Assembly (NCBI RefSeq): GCF_021440515.1
Contig: NZ_JAKCMV010000008.1
Coordinates: 26,526 to 90,525, forward strand
DNA from: Enterobacter asburiae
Lineage (GTDB): Bacteria; Pseudomonadota; Gammaproteobacteria; Enterobacterales; Enterobacteriaceae
Length of the DNA stretch: 64,000 bases
Direction of reading: 5' to 3'
Positions 33,750 to 44,091 of the stretch are shown one piece after another (the stretch's first letter is position 1; every line of letters starts with the position of its first letter). The notes below the pieces were generated by a model. That model was given only the letters and a program-made list of their open reading frames with translations, searched no databases and was not told the DNA's origin. Made by a program: the position numbers and the translations under genes.

Positions 33750-34538
33750 TTATTTAATTTCCAGCTCGTTCATTGCAGCGATGTTGAAACCGCCGTCAAC
33801 GTGAACCACTTCGCCGGAGATACCCGCGGACAGGTCAGAGCACAGGAATGCAGCAGAGTTACCCACATCTTCGATGGTAACGGTACGACGAATCGGGGTA
33901 ACCGCTTCGCAGTGTGCCAGCATTTTACGGAAATCTTTGATGCCGGAAGCAGCCAGAGTACGGATTGGGCCAGCAGAGATGGCGTTAACACGCACGCCTT
34001 CTGGACCCATCGCGTTCGCCATGTAGCGCACGTTGGCTTCCAGAGACGCTTTCGCCAGACCCATCACGTTGTAGTTAGGGATTGCACGCTCTGCGCCCAG
34101 GTAGGACAGCGTCAGCAGCGCAGAGCCCGGGTTCAGCAGGGTGCGGCAGGCTTTAGCCATTGCCACGAAGCTGTAAGAGCTGATGTCGTGAGCGATTTTG
34201 AAGCCTTCACGGGTTACCGCGTCAACGTAGTCACCGTCCAGCTGGTCGCCTGGTGCGAAGCCGATGGAGTGAACGAAACCGTCGAATTTCGGCCACGTTT
34301 TTGCCAGTTCAGCAAACATCGCATCGATGCTTTCGTCTTGTGCAACGTCACATTCCAGAATAATGCTGGAACCCAGCTGTGCGGCAAACTCTTCAACACG
34401 GCCTTTCAGCTTGTCGTTCTGGTAGGTGAACGCCAGCTCAGCGCCTTCGCGATGCATAGCCTGCGCGATGCCGTATGCGATGGACAGTTTGCTGGCAACG
34501 CCAGTCACCAGAATGCGCTTACCGGAAAGAAAACCCAT
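33750..34538 (-). CDS. fabI: Enoyl-ACP reductase (NADH), triclosan target
   Basis: FabI reduces trans-2-enoyl-ACP, the last step of each fatty-acid elongation cycle. The start at 34538 ([15 protein letters not shown] upstream) gives 262 residues as in E. coli; 15 further open codons upstream are not conserved. Catalytic Tyr146, Tyr156 and Lys163 are in place. Residues linked to triclosan resistance when mutated (Gly93, Met159, Phe203) are wild-type, so a sensitive enzyme is expected. A 77-base gap from the candidate -10 element suggests a leader of about 80 bases. Confidence 0.98.
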   Translation of the reverse strand: MGFLSGKRILVTGVASKLSIAYGIAQAMHREGAELAFTYQNDKLKGRVEEFAAQLGSSIILECDVAQDESIDAMFAELAKTWPKFDGFVHSIGFAPGDQLDGDYVDAVTREGFKIAHDISSYSFVAMAKACRTLLNPGSALLTLSYLGAERAIPNYNVMGLAKASLEANVRYMANAMGPEGVRVNAISAGPIRTLAASGIKDFRKMLAHCEAVTPIRRTVTIEDVGNSAAFLCSDLSAGISGEVVHVDGGFNIAAMNELEIK

Positions 34539-34627
34539 AGCTTTAATCCTTATATTCATTGCTTGTTTTGCCTTGTAAATCATAGCGTTACAGGCAGTAT
34601 TTCAACATCATTCGAAATTAGCTCGAA

Positions 34628-34657
34628 ATTATATCCCACTCACTGCCCCTTGTGTCA
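34628..34657 (-). promoter_or_regulatory. Candidate fabI promoter
   Basis: On the minus strand TGACAC (34652-34657) and a consensus TATAAT (34628-34633) are 18 bases apart, about 90 bases before the fabI ATG. A second possible element further up is an extended -10, TGGTATACT, at about 34767-34775. Confidence 0.6.
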
Positions 34658-35144
34658 CGCTATTTCTTACCTGAATCCCGTGACTTATCTCTCTAAAGGG
34701 CTGAGCGAGTCGTCATTCGCGCGTTACGCGCTGATGAAAGTTTTCGATATCTTGCAGCATCACTCCAGTATACCACCGAGAGGAGCTTCACCTCATCCAA
34801 CCAGAAGGACTGATTGGGCGCCAGACAAGCAAAGTGGATAGGGTACAAAATTAGACGACTATGAAGCTAAGCGCGCCACATATAATATTATGAGTGGGAA
34901 TTTATGATGGTTCGGATTGGCAGAACTATATTCTTTGATTGATTTGTAAATACAATTATTTCATTGGAGAGATGTTTTCATATAGATTCTGAAGGTGATT
35001 ATGGTAATTTAGTGAGTGTTTTATTTATGAAGTAAAGTTATTAAATTAATGCGGTTATAACTATTTCCATTCGTATTGGTTGGAGGGGGGTAAGAAATTT
35101 TTGAGTAAGTAATGAATCAAACTCATAGTTCCAGAGTTGAATTT

Positions 35145-35172
35145 CCTTTATTCATTATGATATGAATAAAGG
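35145..35172. repeat. Perfect 11-bp inverted repeat in islet left flank
   Basis: CCTTTATTCAT and ATGAATAAAGG are exact complements around TATGAT. Neither strand has a following T-run, so it is not a standard intrinsic terminator. It could be an operator, a decayed element end or part of a small RNA. Confidence 0.5.
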
Positions 35173-35260
35173 GTGAGCATAAATTTGGCGAGTTAGTAAA
35201 AATAATTATTAAGCAAGCCTCAGTAGCGTGGGGGATGCTTTAGGGAGCAGTCAGTTAGAA

Positions 35261-35289
35261 AGGTTTCAATCACGCTTTAATTGAAACCT
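35261..35289 (-). terminator. Hairpin 3' of the acetyltransferase-like gene
   Basis: AGGTTTCAAT and ATTGAAACCT make a perfect 10-bp stem with a 9-base loop, 21 bases past the stop of the minus-strand gene. The tail on the minus strand is TTCTAACTG, only weakly T-rich, so termination strength is uncertain. Confidence 0.55.
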
Positions 35290-35310
35290 CGCATGAAAGC
35301 AACGATTAAA

Positions 35311-35907
35311 TTAATTGCCAGTTGCTTTTTTTTCGCGTGTAACCATATGATTTTCTGAATAAACCACAGTGTTTTCTGGAACGCTTTTATTGATAAGAGA
35401 CATAGCGCCAATAGTAACATTTTTTCCTATGCGAACATTCCCGATAATGCAGGAATTGGCTCCGATCTGCACGTTGTCACCGATATAGCTAATGCCAATA
35501 TCGGTATCATGTCGATCGCCGATAGTTACGTTCTGTCGAATAACAACATTTTGTCCAATGTTACAATTGCCACGGATCACAATACCTGTGAAATGAACAA
35601 TCTTTAAACCTGGCCCAATAGTTGAACGGGGATTGATGTCTATATTGTACTCACGATTCAACTTTATGGCTTTACGTTTAGCAAAGGAAAGTAGGTGGAA
35701 TTTATTTGTAGTATAAAAATAACGCCATAATCTGAACCAGAAATAAAATCTCCGATCTTTGCATTTGAAAGCTCTGTGCAATGTTTTGCGCCACGAAAAA
35801 GGATCATCACCTTTTTGTACTTCTACTTTCAAACACTCGATTAGATGTTTATAAGCAAAATAATGTTCAACATTCAAAAATTCACGATCAATATTCAAAT
35901 TTTTCAT
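35311..35907 (-). CDS. Serine acetyltransferase-like left-handed beta-helix acyltransferase
   Basis: The 198-residue protein has a helical N-terminal half with aromatic stretches (FYFWFRLWRYFY near residue 55) and hexapeptide repeats from about 95 to 175 (IGPGL, IGQNVVI, IGDNVQI, IGKNVTI). It resembles CysE: DINPRSTIGPG parallels DIHPAAKIG, and VHFTGIVI parallels the CysE catalytic DHATGIVV, keeping the His but changing the preceding Asp to Val. The C-terminus (SENHMVTREKK) differs from CysE and ends Gly-Asn rather than Ile, so binding to cysteine synthase is not expected. It is coupled by an ATGA overlap to the HTH gene. Acceptor is unknown; a polysaccharide, an antibiotic-like molecule or serine are all possible. 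Confidence 0.75.
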   Translation of the reverse strand: MKNLNIDREFLNVEHYFAYKHLIECLKVEVQKGDDPFSWRKTLHRAFKCKDRRFYFWFRLWRYFYTTNKFHLLSFAKRKAIKLNREYNIDINPRSTIGPGLKIVHFTGIVIRGNCNIGQNVVIRQNVTIGDRHDTDIGISYIGDNVQIGANSCIIGNVRIGKNVTIGAMSLINKSVPENTVVYSENHMVTREKKATGN

Positions 35908-36176
35908 TTTATTTCCCCGAAACTTGCACCAATCTCTTTCATCTTACTTATAACTTTATTCATTTCTGATTCATTCAAAGCGAGCTGGGCAGCTGTGAAA
36001 AAAAGAATATGAGATGAAATTGGGCGAGGGGAATCGCCACAGGTGTATTTTCTCCATTGGCTATTACTTGAGACACCGGCCAGTTGTGCCATTTGAGTAC
36101 CTGTGTACCCTAAAGCATGCTTCAGTTTGGCTAAGTCAAATGCTGTTGGCGGCGAGTAATCAGTTATAACCATCAT
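35904..36176 (-). CDS. Small helix-turn-helix protein, XRE-like
   Basis: A 90-residue protein with a predicted helix-turn-helix at about residues 15-45 (LKHALGYTGTQMAQLAGVSS, then QWRKYTCGD), resembling phage and XRE-type repressors, and a short helical C-terminal tail. It starts at 36176 or the adjacent ATG at 36173, with AAGAAG directly ahead. Its end overlaps the acyltransferase start by four bases, so the pair is one operon. A perfect palindrome lies about 20 bases upstream of its start, a likely autoregulatory site. I do not recognise a named family member. Confidence 0.7.
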   Translation of the reverse strand: MMVITDYSPPTAFDLAKLKHALGYTGTQMAQLAGVSSNSQWRKYTCGDSPRPISSHILFFTAAQLALNESEMNKVISKMKEIGASFGEIK

Positions 36177-36196
36177 CTTCTTAATTTTTCTGAAGT

Positions 36197-36212
36197 TAGT
36201 GCTGTAGCACTA
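36197..36212. promoter_or_regulatory. Candidate operator of the islet HTH gene
   Basis: TAGTGCT-GT-AGCACTA is a perfect 16-base palindrome located 21 bases before the HTH start and just downstream of the candidate promoter at 36230-36259. Binding there would block transcription of the pair. Confidence 0.55.
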
Positions 36213-36229
36213 CGTTGTAAAAGTCAGGC

Positions 36230-36259
36230 ATTTTAGTCCCAACGGTGCTCATCTTTCAA
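36230..36259 (-). promoter_or_regulatory. Candidate promoter of the islet operon
   Basis: On the minus strand TTGAAA (36254-36259) and TAAAAT (36230-36235) are 18 bases apart, placing a transcription start around 36223, just upstream of the palindrome. Confidence 0.5.
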
Positions 36260-36631
36260 TAAGCAATTCCTTAAATAGCACGTATAATCACATTTTTTAA
36301 GATTCCGTTAGGTAGACACTGCCTTGAATTATGTTTTTACCCCTTCCGGACACTGCTTATGAGTTCGGTTGTGGTTTTTTGGGGAGGAAGTTAAGGCTAA
36401 TTAGTATGAAAGTGGACTTTCTCTTCGCTAATTATGTGTTATGTCTAGTGAATTCATTAATTGACATTGGGCTATGATAAGCCCAATGCATGTTCGAAAT
36501 ATCGGCGAGGAGAGCGTCAACTGGGAGAGATGCTATTTTTTGTCCACTCAGTTTCTTCTTATCATCGTAAAATTCGACGTTATATCACGTGTCGCGTACT
36601 TAGTTAATCCGACCACTTTCTGGATGCAGAA
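36260..36631. other. Right flank of the islet, no gene seen
   Basis: About 370 AT-rich bases lie between the islet promoter and the sapF stop. I see no supported gene. It contains the hairpin CATTGGGCT/AGCCCAATG at 36465-36488 (9-bp stem, 6-base loop, no T-run). No obvious sapF terminator was found. Confidence 0.45.
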
Positions 36632-37438
36632 CTAACGATCTTTTCGCCACGCATCTGCGGTCAATGCTTCACCAAAATGCCCCGAAATCAGGCGCTTGGT
36701 CAGGTCGTGAAGCGGGGAGGCCAGCACGTCGGCGGTGCTTCCGCGCTCGACCACTTCGCCCTGGTGCATCACCAGAACCTGATCGCTGATGTGCTTCATC
36801 ATTCCCAGATGCTGGGTCACGTAGATATAAGAGATACCCTGTTTTTCCTGCATTTCCAGCATCAGGTTAATTAACTGCGAACGCATCGACATATCCAGCG
36901 AGGCCAGCGCTTCGTCGGCGATAATCACCTTCGGGCGCAGGATCAGCGCGCGTGCCAGCCCCAGACGCTGTTTCTGCCCCGGCGCCAGCATGTGCGGATA
37001 ATAGCTTTCATGATCCGGTAGCAGCCCCACCAGGCGCAGGGTTTCGATGATGCGTTTGCGGCGCAGCTCCGGCTCCAGGTCAGTGTTTAAACGCAGCGGA
37101 AAATCCAGAATCTGCGAGATACGCTGACGCGGGTTGAGAGAGGTCGATGGATCCTGAAAAATCATGCGGATGCGCTGGCTGCGAAACGAATAATCGCCAA
37201 ACTCGAGCGGATGATCGTCGATCAGCACCTCACCGCCGCTCGGCTCAACCATCCCGGCGAGCATTTTCGCCAGCGTCGATTTTCCGGAGCCGTTTTCACC
37301 AATAATCGCCAGCGTCTGCTTCTCACGCAGGGTAAAACTGAGCGGCTTGACGGCCTCGACCATCTGGCGGTGAAACAGCCCGGTGCGGTAGCGAAAGGTC
37401 TTACTCAGGTTGCGAACTTCCAGCAAGGTTTCGACCAT
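36632..37438 (-). CDS. sapF: Sap ABC transporter ATP-binding protein SapF
   Basis: SapF (268 residues) is one of two ATPases of the SapABCDF dipeptide-family ABC system. It has Walker A GENGSGKST near residue 46, the signature region LAPGQKQRLGLARAL and Walker B VIIADEALASLD. In Salmonella sap genes confer resistance to antimicrobial peptides; in E. coli SapBCDF acts as a putrescine exporter. One base separates it from sapD. It is the last gene of the operon and abuts the AT-rich islet. Confidence 0.96.
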   Translation of the reverse strand: MVETLLEVRNLSKTFRYRTGLFHRQMVEAVKPLSFTLREKQTLAIIGENGSGKSTLAKMLAGMVEPSGGEVLIDDHPLEFGDYSFRSQRIRMIFQDPSTSLNPRQRISQILDFPLRLNTDLEPELRRKRIIETLRLVGLLPDHESYYPHMLAPGQKQRLGLARALILRPKVIIADEALASLDMSMRSQLINLMLEMQEKQGISYIYVTQHLGMMKHISDQVLVMHQGEVVERGSTADVLASPLHDLTKRLISGHFGEALTADAWRKDR

Positions 37439-37439
37439 T

Positions 37440-38432
37440 TCACTCTCTCTCCATGTTCAGCGGGAAATGACAGGCGTACAGGTGGTTTTTGGCTCCCATC
37501 AGACGCGGGGTTTCAATGCATTTGCGCTGTGCGTAGGGGCAGCGCGGGCCAAGACGACAGCCGATCGGCAAGGATTCCAGCAGCGGAATTGCCCCCGGCA
37601 GCGTATTCAGGCGGCTTTTGTGCGGCATGGCGCTTCCGAAATCCGGGATCGCGCGGATCAGCGCCTGGGTGTAGGGGTGATGCGGCGTCGTCACCAGATC
37701 TTCGCTCCCCGCCGTTTCCACCGTCTGGCCGCAGTACATCACGTCAATTTTGTCGGCCCACTTGCTGAGCATTTGCAGGTCGTGGCTGATCAGCAAAATA
37801 GTCGTATTGTTGTTCTGATTAAGCCGCGTCAGCAGGCGGAAAATCTGCGCCTGGGTGGTCGGCTCCATCGCGTTGGTCGGTTCGTCGGCGATCAGCAGGC
37901 GCGGCTGATTCGCCAGCGCAATCGCAATCATCACCTTCTGACACTCGCCGTCGGTCAGCTCGTAGGGGAAGCTGCGCATCGCATCTTTGTGATCTTTAAT
38001 ACCGACCCGGTGCAGCAGCTCGATGGCGCGGCGCTTGCGCCAGCCGACGCGCTGCCACCAGCGGCCTTTATATGTCCAGCCGGGGATGTTCTGCATCAGC
38101 TGTTTGCCGACGCGCTCGGACGGATCGAGACAGGACTGGGGCTCCTGGAAGATCATCGATACGTTATGACCCACCAGCTTGCGGCGCTCGCGCGGCGACA
38201 GGCGCAGCAGGTCGATATCGTCAAACCGCATACGGTCGGCGGTGACGCGCCAGTTGTCTTTGGCAACGCCGCAAATGGCTTTGGCAATCAGGCTTTTCCC
38301 CGAGCCGGATTCGCCCACCAGACCGCGAATCTCGCCTTCAGCCAGGGTAATGCTGATGCGGTCGACGGCTTTTACCCAGCCTTCGCCGGTTTTAAATTCA
38401 ATCGTCAGGTTGCGGATATCAAGTAACGGCAT
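37440..38432 (-). CDS. sapD: Sap ABC transporter ATP-binding protein SapD
   Basis: SapD (330 residues) pairs with SapF as the nucleotide-binding subunits. Walker A is GESGSGKSL, with Walker [13 protein letters not shown]. The C-terminal oligopeptide-transporter extension includes [14 protein letters not shown], with the cysteines typical of the family. In E. coli SapD also supports Trk potassium uptake by supplying ATP-binding function. Its ATG shares one base with the sapC stop. Confidence 0.96.
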   Translation of the reverse strand: MPLLDIRNLTIEFKTGEGWVKAVDRISITLAEGEIRGLVGESGSGKSLIAKAICGVAKDNWRVTADRMRFDDIDLLRLSPRERRKLVGHNVSMIFQEPQSCLDPSERVGKQLMQNIPGWTYKGRWWQRVGWRKRRAIELLHRVGIKDHKDAMRSFPYELTDGECQKVMIAIALANQPRLLIADEPTNAMEPTTQAQIFRLLTRLNQNNNTTILLISHDLQMLSKWADKIDVMYCGQTVETAGSEDLVTTPHHPYTQALIRAIPDFGSAMPHKSRLNTLPGAIPLLESLPIGCRLGPRCPYAQRKCIETPRLMGAKNHLYACHFPLNMERE

Positions 38433-39322
38433 TATTCCACCCCCGCGTTAATGGCCCGGCGGATCCCGTCACCGAGCAGGTTGACGATCAGCACGCTCAC
38501 CATGATGGCCGCACCCGGCAGCATCACCGTCCAGGGCGCTACGTAAATCAGCTCCAGCGCGTCGCCGAGCATCGCTCCCCATTCCGGGGAGGGCAGCTGG
38601 GCGCCCAGATCGAGGAAGCCCAGCGCCGCAATGTCCAGAATAGCCATCGACAGGGCGCGGGTGATTTCCGTCACCAGGCCCGCGGCGATGTTCGGCAGCA
38701 CGGCAAACCATAAGATGTTGAACGTGGTTGCGCCGTCCAGACGGGCTGCGACCACATACTCTTTTTCCAGCTCGTCATGAACCATGCTGTAGACCGAGCG
38801 CACCATGCGCGGCAGCAGCGCCAGCCAGACGGCAAACATCGCGTGCGACAGGTGCGGGCCAGCGAAGGCGACGACAATAATCGCCAGCAGCAGAGAGGGA
38901 ATAGAGAGCAGGGTGTCCAGAATGTGGTTCATCACCGCAGAGCGCAGGCCGTGGGTACATCCGGCGAAAATCCCCAGCAGCAGGCCGCAAATCGCGGCAG
39001 CGAGCGTCACCACGAACGCGCCGCCCACCGTCGGGGCCGCGCCGCTCAGCAGACGGCTTAAGACATCGCGCCCCAGATCGTCCGTCCCGAGGAAGAAAGA
39101 AACCTCCCCGTAGCGCGACCACGAAGGCGGCAACAGCTGATAGCCGAGGAACTGCTGATCGATGCCGTACGGCGCGAACCATGAACCAAAGACACAAAGC
39201 AGCGCCAGCCCGCCGAAGCCGTACAGGCCGATCATCGCCGTGGTGTCACCATAGAATTTACGCCACACGGTTCGTAGCGCACCGGGCGTGCGCTTTTCAC
39301 TGTAAACGCTATCGTAGGGCAT
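38432..39322 (-). CDS. sapC: Sap ABC transporter permease SapC
   Basis: SapC (296 residues) is one of two inner-membrane permeases, of the DppC type. About six hydrophobic segments are visible with the binding-protein-dependent permease loop in the latter half ([21 protein letters not shown] region). It overlaps sapB by 14 bases and sapD by one, as in E. coli. Confidence 0.95.
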   Translation of the reverse strand: MPYDSVYSEKRTPGALRTVWRKFYGDTTAMIGLYGFGGLALLCVFGSWFAPYGIDQQFLGYQLLPPSWSRYGEVSFFLGTDDLGRDVLSRLLSGAAPTVGGAFVVTLAAAICGLLLGIFAGCTHGLRSAVMNHILDTLLSIPSLLLAIIVVAFAGPHLSHAMFAVWLALLPRMVRSVYSMVHDELEKEYVVAARLDGATTFNILWFAVLPNIAAGLVTEITRALSMAILDIAALGFLDLGAQLPSPEWGAMLGDALELIYVAPWTVMLPGAAIMVSVLIVNLLGDGIRRAINAGVE

Positions 39323-40274
39323 ACCATTCCTTATGCTTCAGCGGGTTGGCCATGGCACCCAAAATATCGGAAAGAACGTTAACAATAATAACCAGCGAGC
39401 CAATCACCATCACCCCGGCGGAGATGGCCGCGTAGTCCTGCTGGCGAATGGCGTTAATCATCCAGCGCCCCAGCCCCGGCCAGCTGAAGACCATTTCGGT
39501 GATCATCGCCAGCGTCAGCATGGTAGAAAACTGTAACCCCAGACGCGGGATCACCGGCGGCAGGGCGTTGTGCAGGACGTGACGGCGCAGGATCGTCAGG
39601 CGAGACAGGCCACGCGTCGCGGCGGCCTTCACGTAGTTCTGGTCGAACACCTCGATGGTGCTGATGCGCATCAGGCGAATCACTTCGGTGGTCGGCGCAA
39701 CCGCCAGCGTCAGTACCGGCAGCACCATGTGGCGCACGGCGCTGACGATCATTTCGTGCCGCCAGGCGGAATCAGACAGCCAGGCGTCGATAATCGCAAA
39801 CCCGGTCACCGTTTTGACCGTATAAAGCAGGTCGAAACGACCCGACACCGGCAGCCAGCCGAGGGTCAGGGAGAAGAACAGGGTCAGCAGCAGCGCCAGC
39901 CAGAAGACCGGAATCGAAAAGCCGAGCAGGGCGAGGGCGCTGATAAATTTATCCTGCCACTTGTTGCGGTAGATCCCGGCAAGCATCCCTACCGGAATGC
40001 CCACCATGAGGGCAAAACCAAAGGCCAGAATGCACAGCTCCATCGTGGCCGGGAAGACCTCTTTCAGCTGTTCAGAAATCAGCTGCCCGTTGATGCTGGA
40101 AACGCCAAAGTCCCAGTGCAGCACGCCGTTGAACCAGAACAGCAGGGCATCCCACAGGGACGAGCCCTGTAGCGGCGCGTGCGGGGTGAAATAGCTCAGG
40201 CTGAAACCGACCAGGGTCAGGAAAAAGAGCGTGACCAGCAGCAGTAACAGGCGGCGTAAGGTAAAAATAATCAC
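39309..40274 (-). CDS. sapB: Sap ABC transporter permease SapB
   Basis: SapB (321 residues) is the DppB-type permease partner of SapC. The N-terminal helix ([20 protein letters not shown] region) and later [17 protein letters not shown] permease motif are clear. It overlaps the sapA stop by four bases and sapC by fourteen, which points to tight translational coupling across the operon. Confidence 0.95.
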   Translation of the reverse strand: MIIFTLRRLLLLLVTLFFLTLVGFSLSYFTPHAPLQGSSLWDALLFWFNGVLHWDFGVSSINGQLISEQLKEVFPATMELCILAFGFALMVGIPVGMLAGIYRNKWQDKFISALALLGFSIPVFWLALLLTLFFSLTLGWLPVSGRFDLLYTVKTVTGFAIIDAWLSDSAWRHEMIVSAVRHMVLPVLTLAVAPTTEVIRLMRISTIEVFDQNYVKAAATRGLSRLTILRRHVLHNALPPVIPRLGLQFSTMLTLAMITEMVFSWPGLGRWMINAIRQQDYAAISAGVMVIGSLVIIVNVLSDILGAMANPLKHKEWYALR

Positions 40275-41911
40275 GGCTTTTTCACCTCTTCTTTTTCTTC
40301 ACGCGACACGCCAGCAAAGGAGGCGTTACCAAACGGGCTCAGCACCAGCCCTTTAATGTCGTAGCGATAGGCCTGAAGACGCAGGGACGAAGCGAGCGGC
40401 AGCACCGGCAGCTCTCTCGCCAGAATATTTTGCGCTTCATCGTAAGCATCGATTCGCGAGGCCAGCTGCTGCGAAGAGAGCGCCTTTTGCAACACCGTAT
40501 CAAACTCGCGGTTGCACCAGTGGGCGTAGTTGGTCTGGGAGTTAATGGCCGCGCAGCTCAGAAGCGGACGGAAGAAACTGTCCGGATCGTTACTGTCGGT
40601 CGCCCAGCCCGTCAGGGTGAGATCGTGATTCATGTCCATCAGCCGCGCCTCCTGGAAACGGCCCTCGACCGGCACAATCACCACTTTTACGCCCACCTGC
40701 GCCATATCCGCCTGTAACAGCTCCGCCGTTTTCAGCGGGCTGGGGTTCCACGCCTGAGAGCTGGTGGGCACCCACAGTTGCAGGGTCAGATTTTCAATAC
40801 CCAGGGCTTTCAGCTGCTCGCGCGCTTTCGCCGGATTGTATTCCGTAACTTTAGCTTCACCGTCATACGCCCACGAGGCGCGCGGCAAAATAGAGGCGGC
40901 GGTTTCCGCCGTGCCGTAATAAATAGACTGCATCAGACGCTGGTTATTGATCGCCAGCGCCAGCGCGTGTCGCACGGCGGGGTTATTGAGCGGCGGCTTA
41001 TCGGTATTGAAAGCCAGATAGGCGATGTTCATACCCGGACGCAGCGTCAGGCGCAGGCGTGGATCGTCGCGCAAAATGGTCAGCTGGCTGGCGGCCGGCC
41101 ACGCGAGCACATCGCACTCCCCGGTAAGCAATTTAGAGAGGCGACCCGTGCCGCCCGACCCCAAATCAATCACCACCTGCGGCATCAGCGGCGTGCCGCG
41201 CCAGAAATGCTCGTGGCGTTGCAGGCGAATGTACTGCCCTGACCGGTACTCGGCCAGCTGGAACGGCCCCGTCCCGACCGGCTGTCGGTCAAGCAGCTCC
41301 GGGCGATCCCGTTTGGTCAGTTCCGCTGCGTATTCCGCGGACATCACCGACGCATAGTGGGTCGCAAGGTGCCATAAGAACGACGCATCCGGGCGCGTCA
41401 GGCTAAATTCGACGGTGCGGTTATCGAGCTTGCGCACGCTTTTAACCGTATCGGCAAATTGCAGGCTGTCGAAATAGGGGAAGCTGCCGCCGTTGACGTT
41501 ATGCCACGGATGGTTGCGGTTAAAGATGCGCTGGAAGGTAAAGACCACATCGTCCGCATTCAGCTTACGGGTGGGGGTAAACCACGGCGTATCCTGGAAC
41601 GACACGTCATCGCGCAGGCGGAAGCGGTAGGTTGCGCCGTTATCCAGCACTTCCCAGCTTTCGGCAAGCTCCGGCACCAGGCGGTAGGTATAAGGATCGA
41701 CATCCAGCAGGCGGTCGTACAGCTGTGCGGCGAGGGTGTCGACAATCAGGCCGCTGCCCGCTTTTTGTGGGTTGAAGGTGTCAACTTGCCCGCTGACACA
41801 ATAGACAAAGCCGCTATCGCGAATATCAGGCAGCGCGGCAGGTTCAGGCGCAGCAAACGCCGCATGGCTGAACAGGCCGAGCGCAATCAGGGACGATAAA
41901 ACCAGACGCAT
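40271..41911 (-). CDS. sapA: Sap periplasmic substrate-binding protein SapA
   Basis: SapA is the periplasmic solute-binding protein of the Sap system, a family-5 (peptide-type) binding protein. It begins with a cleavable signal peptide ending near AAFA (about residue 21), and totals 546 residues (E. coli 547). In Haemophilus and Salmonella SapA binds antimicrobial peptides or haem; the enteric substrate is less certain. It is the first gene of sapABCDF and diverges from nothing on its left but is tandem with pspF, 88 bases away. Confidence 0.95.
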   Translation of the reverse strand: MRLVLSSLIALGLFSHAAFAAPEPAALPDIRDSGFVYCVSGQVDTFNPQKAGSGLIVDTLAAQLYDRLLDVDPYTYRLVPELAESWEVLDNGATYRFRLRDDVSFQDTPWFTPTRKLNADDVVFTFQRIFNRNHPWHNVNGGSFPYFDSLQFADTVKSVRKLDNRTVEFSLTRPDASFLWHLATHYASVMSAEYAAELTKRDRPELLDRQPVGTGPFQLAEYRSGQYIRLQRHEHFWRGTPLMPQVVIDLGSGGTGRLSKLLTGECDVLAWPAASQLTILRDDPRLRLTLRPGMNIAYLAFNTDKPPLNNPAVRHALALAINNQRLMQSIYYGTAETAASILPRASWAYDGEAKVTEYNPAKAREQLKALGIENLTLQLWVPTSSQAWNPSPLKTAELLQADMAQVGVKVVIVPVEGRFQEARLMDMNHDLTLTGWATDSNDPDSFFRPLLSCAAINSQTNYAHWCNREFDTVLQKALSSQQLASRIDAYDEAQNILARELPVLPLASSLRLQAYRYDIKGLVLSPFGNASFAGVSREEKEEVKKP

Positions 41912-41999
41912 AATTTTTAAGGTTTTTAGGTTCGATCTGCAAAGTGTATCGCACTTACGCCTGCTTCGTAAAAATGTCTGCGGGTAACTGCTGATAATG

Positions 42000-42977
42000 T
42001 CAGCGCATTTGATGCTTTTTGAGCAATGCCCTTAATTGATGGTAGGTCAGCCCCAGCAGTTCAGCCGCTCGTTTCTGGTTATATTTCGCCTGCTTCAGGC
42101 TCTGTTCCAGCAGTTGCTGTTCCTGATGATGCTGGAACTGGCGTAAATCGAGCGGCAGCGCGGGTGTCTCCGTCTGCGCTGGGGCTTCCAACGTAGACGG
42201 TTCAGCACGCTGAAAGGGATCGAGAATGATGTTATCCAGTTCGGTTTCGCTGCTGCCGTGGCGATAGACTGACCGTTCCACCACGTTTTTCAGCTCACGG
42301 ATGTTCCCCGGCCAGTGATAGCCCAGCAGCGTGTCCTGCGCGTGCTCGCTAAACCCCGGAAAAAGCGGCAGCCCCAGCTCGCGGCACATCTGGATCGCAA
42401 ATTGCCTTGCGAGCAGCATGATATCGCTGCGCCGCTCGCGCAGCGGGGGGAGCTGCACCACGTCGAAGGCCAGCCTGTCCAAAAGGTCGGCGCGGAATTT
42501 GTCTTCGGCTACCATCCGGGGCAGATCCGCATTGGTGGCGCAGACCAGGCGCACGTTTACCTGTAGCGGCTGGCTGCCGCCCACGCGCTCCAGCTCGCCG
42601 TACTCAATCACGCGCAGCAGCTTTTCCTGTACCAGCATCGGGGCCGTCGCCAGCTCGTCAAGAAACAGCGTGCCGCCGTCCGCGCGTTCAAACCGTCCCG
42701 GATGGCGCTTTTGCGCGCCGGTAAAGGCCCCCGCTTCGTGACCAAACAGCTCGGAGTCGAGCAGGTTTTCGTTGAGCGCCGCGCAGTTCAGCGAGATAAA
42801 CGGGCCGTCCCAGCGGCCGGACAAAAAGTGTAATCGGTTCGCGATAAGCTCTTTACCCGTGCCGCGCTCGCCGATAATCAGCACCGGCTTGTTGAGCGGC
42901 GCGAGGCGAGAAATCTGCTCCAGCACCTCTAAAAAGCTGTTTGCTTCTCCCAGAAGATTATCTTTAAATTCGGTCAT
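42000..42977 (-). CDS. pspF: Psp operon sigma-54 activator PspF
   Basis: PspF is the enhancer-binding protein that drives pspA transcription with sigma-54. From 42977 it has 325 residues as in E. coli; five further codons upstream are open. It consists of an AAA+ domain, with Walker A GERGTGKE and the sigma-54 contact loop GAFTGA at 83-88, and a C-terminal Fis-type helix-turn-helix (KRAAELLGLTYHQLRALLKK). There is no receiver domain; PspA binding controls it instead. It diverges from pspA. Confidence 0.97.
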   Translation of the reverse strand: MTEFKDNLLGEANSFLEVLEQISRLAPLNKPVLIIGERGTGKELIANRLHFLSGRWDGPFISLNCAALNENLLDSELFGHEAGAFTGAQKRHPGRFERADGGTLFLDELATAPMLVQEKLLRVIEYGELERVGGSQPLQVNVRLVCATNADLPRMVAEDKFRADLLDRLAFDVVQLPPLRERRSDIMLLARQFAIQMCRELGLPLFPGFSEHAQDTLLGYHWPGNIRELKNVVERSVYRHGSSETELDNIILDPFQRAEPSTLEAPAQTETPALPLDLRQFQHHQEQQLLEQSLKQAKYNQKRAAELLGLTYHQLRALLKKHQMR

Positions 42978-43076
42978 AGTTAAATTCACCACTCGTTAGC
43001 GATATTCACCAGGTCAGCGTAGTGCGTAACGGCGCGAAAATCAAACGTAATTAGATAAATCAATAAGATAAAAAGT

Positions 43077-43092
43077 TGGCATGGGTTTTGTA
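43077..43092 (+). promoter_or_regulatory. Sigma-54 promoter of pspABCD
   Basis: TGGCATG-N4-TTGTA matches the -24/-12 sigma-54 consensus, with the GG and TG elements properly spaced, about 52 bases before pspA. The AT-rich stretch upstream (about 43035-43070) is where the E. coli locus has its IHF site. Confidence 0.9.
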
Positions 43093-43122
43093 TTATCTGT
43101 TCAGCAGGGCATCGCCCGATAA

Positions 43123-43812
<690 letters not shown>

Positions 43813-43819
43813 TAAAGTG

Positions 43820-43841
43820 GGCGGCACCCGTTGGTGCCGCC
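43820..43841 (+). other. Hairpin between pspA and pspB
   Basis: GGCGGCACC and GGTGCCGCC form a 9-bp GC-rich stem around CGTT directly after pspA. There is no T-run; it probably protects the pspA 3' end or lowers expression of the downstream genes, consistent with PspA being made in excess. Confidence 0.65.
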
Positions 43842-43866
43842 ACGCATCAAAAGACAAGGAGTACAC

Positions 43867-44091
43867 ATGAGCGCGCTTTTTCTGGCAATTCCCCTGACCA
43901 TTTTCGTGCTGTTCGTGTTGCCGATCTGGTTATGGCTGCATTACAGCAACCGTTCTTCACGCGGTGAACTTTCCCAGAGTGAACAACAGCGTCTGGTGCA
44001 GCTTTCCGACGAGGCAACCAAAATGCGCGAACGTATTCAGGCTCTGGAAGCCATCCTTGATGCAGAACATCCAAACTGGAGGGACCGTTAA
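43867..44091 (+). CDS. pspB: Phage shock protein B
   Basis: PspB is a 74-residue inner-membrane protein with one N-terminal helix (about 3-25) and a coiled cytoplasmic tail. With PspC it senses envelope stress and releases PspA from PspF. The start at 43867 follows AAGGAG, and 12 open codons upstream are ignored. Its stop overlaps the pspC start by one base. Confidence 0.95.
   Translation: MSALFLAIPLTIFVLFVLPIWLWLHYSNRSSRGELSQSEQQRLVQLSDEATKMRERIQALEAILDAEHPNWRDR

Larger units (their letters stand above)
34840..36631. other. AT-rich islet between fabI and sapF
   Basis: The base composition drops sharply to AT-rich from about 34840 and recovers at the sapF stop. The islet holds two minus-strand genes (35311-36176), about 470 bases of apparently non-coding DNA on the left and 455 on the right. 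In E. coli the interval holds ycjD instead. No transposase, integrase, tRNA or clear flanking direct repeat was seen, so the means of arrival is unknown. Composition and variable content suggest horizontal acquisition. Confidence 0.65.

Noticed and set aside
33801..34841. Plus-strand 346-codon frame opposite fabI
   Set aside because: Mostly the complement of fabI and its leader; no domain, no promoter or ribosome-binding site of note.
34840..36631. Islet as a complete insertion sequence, prophage remnant or toxin-antitoxin locus
   Set aside because: No transposase, integrase, terminal repeats or target duplication seen, and the second gene is a hexapeptide acyltransferase rather than a toxin of known type.
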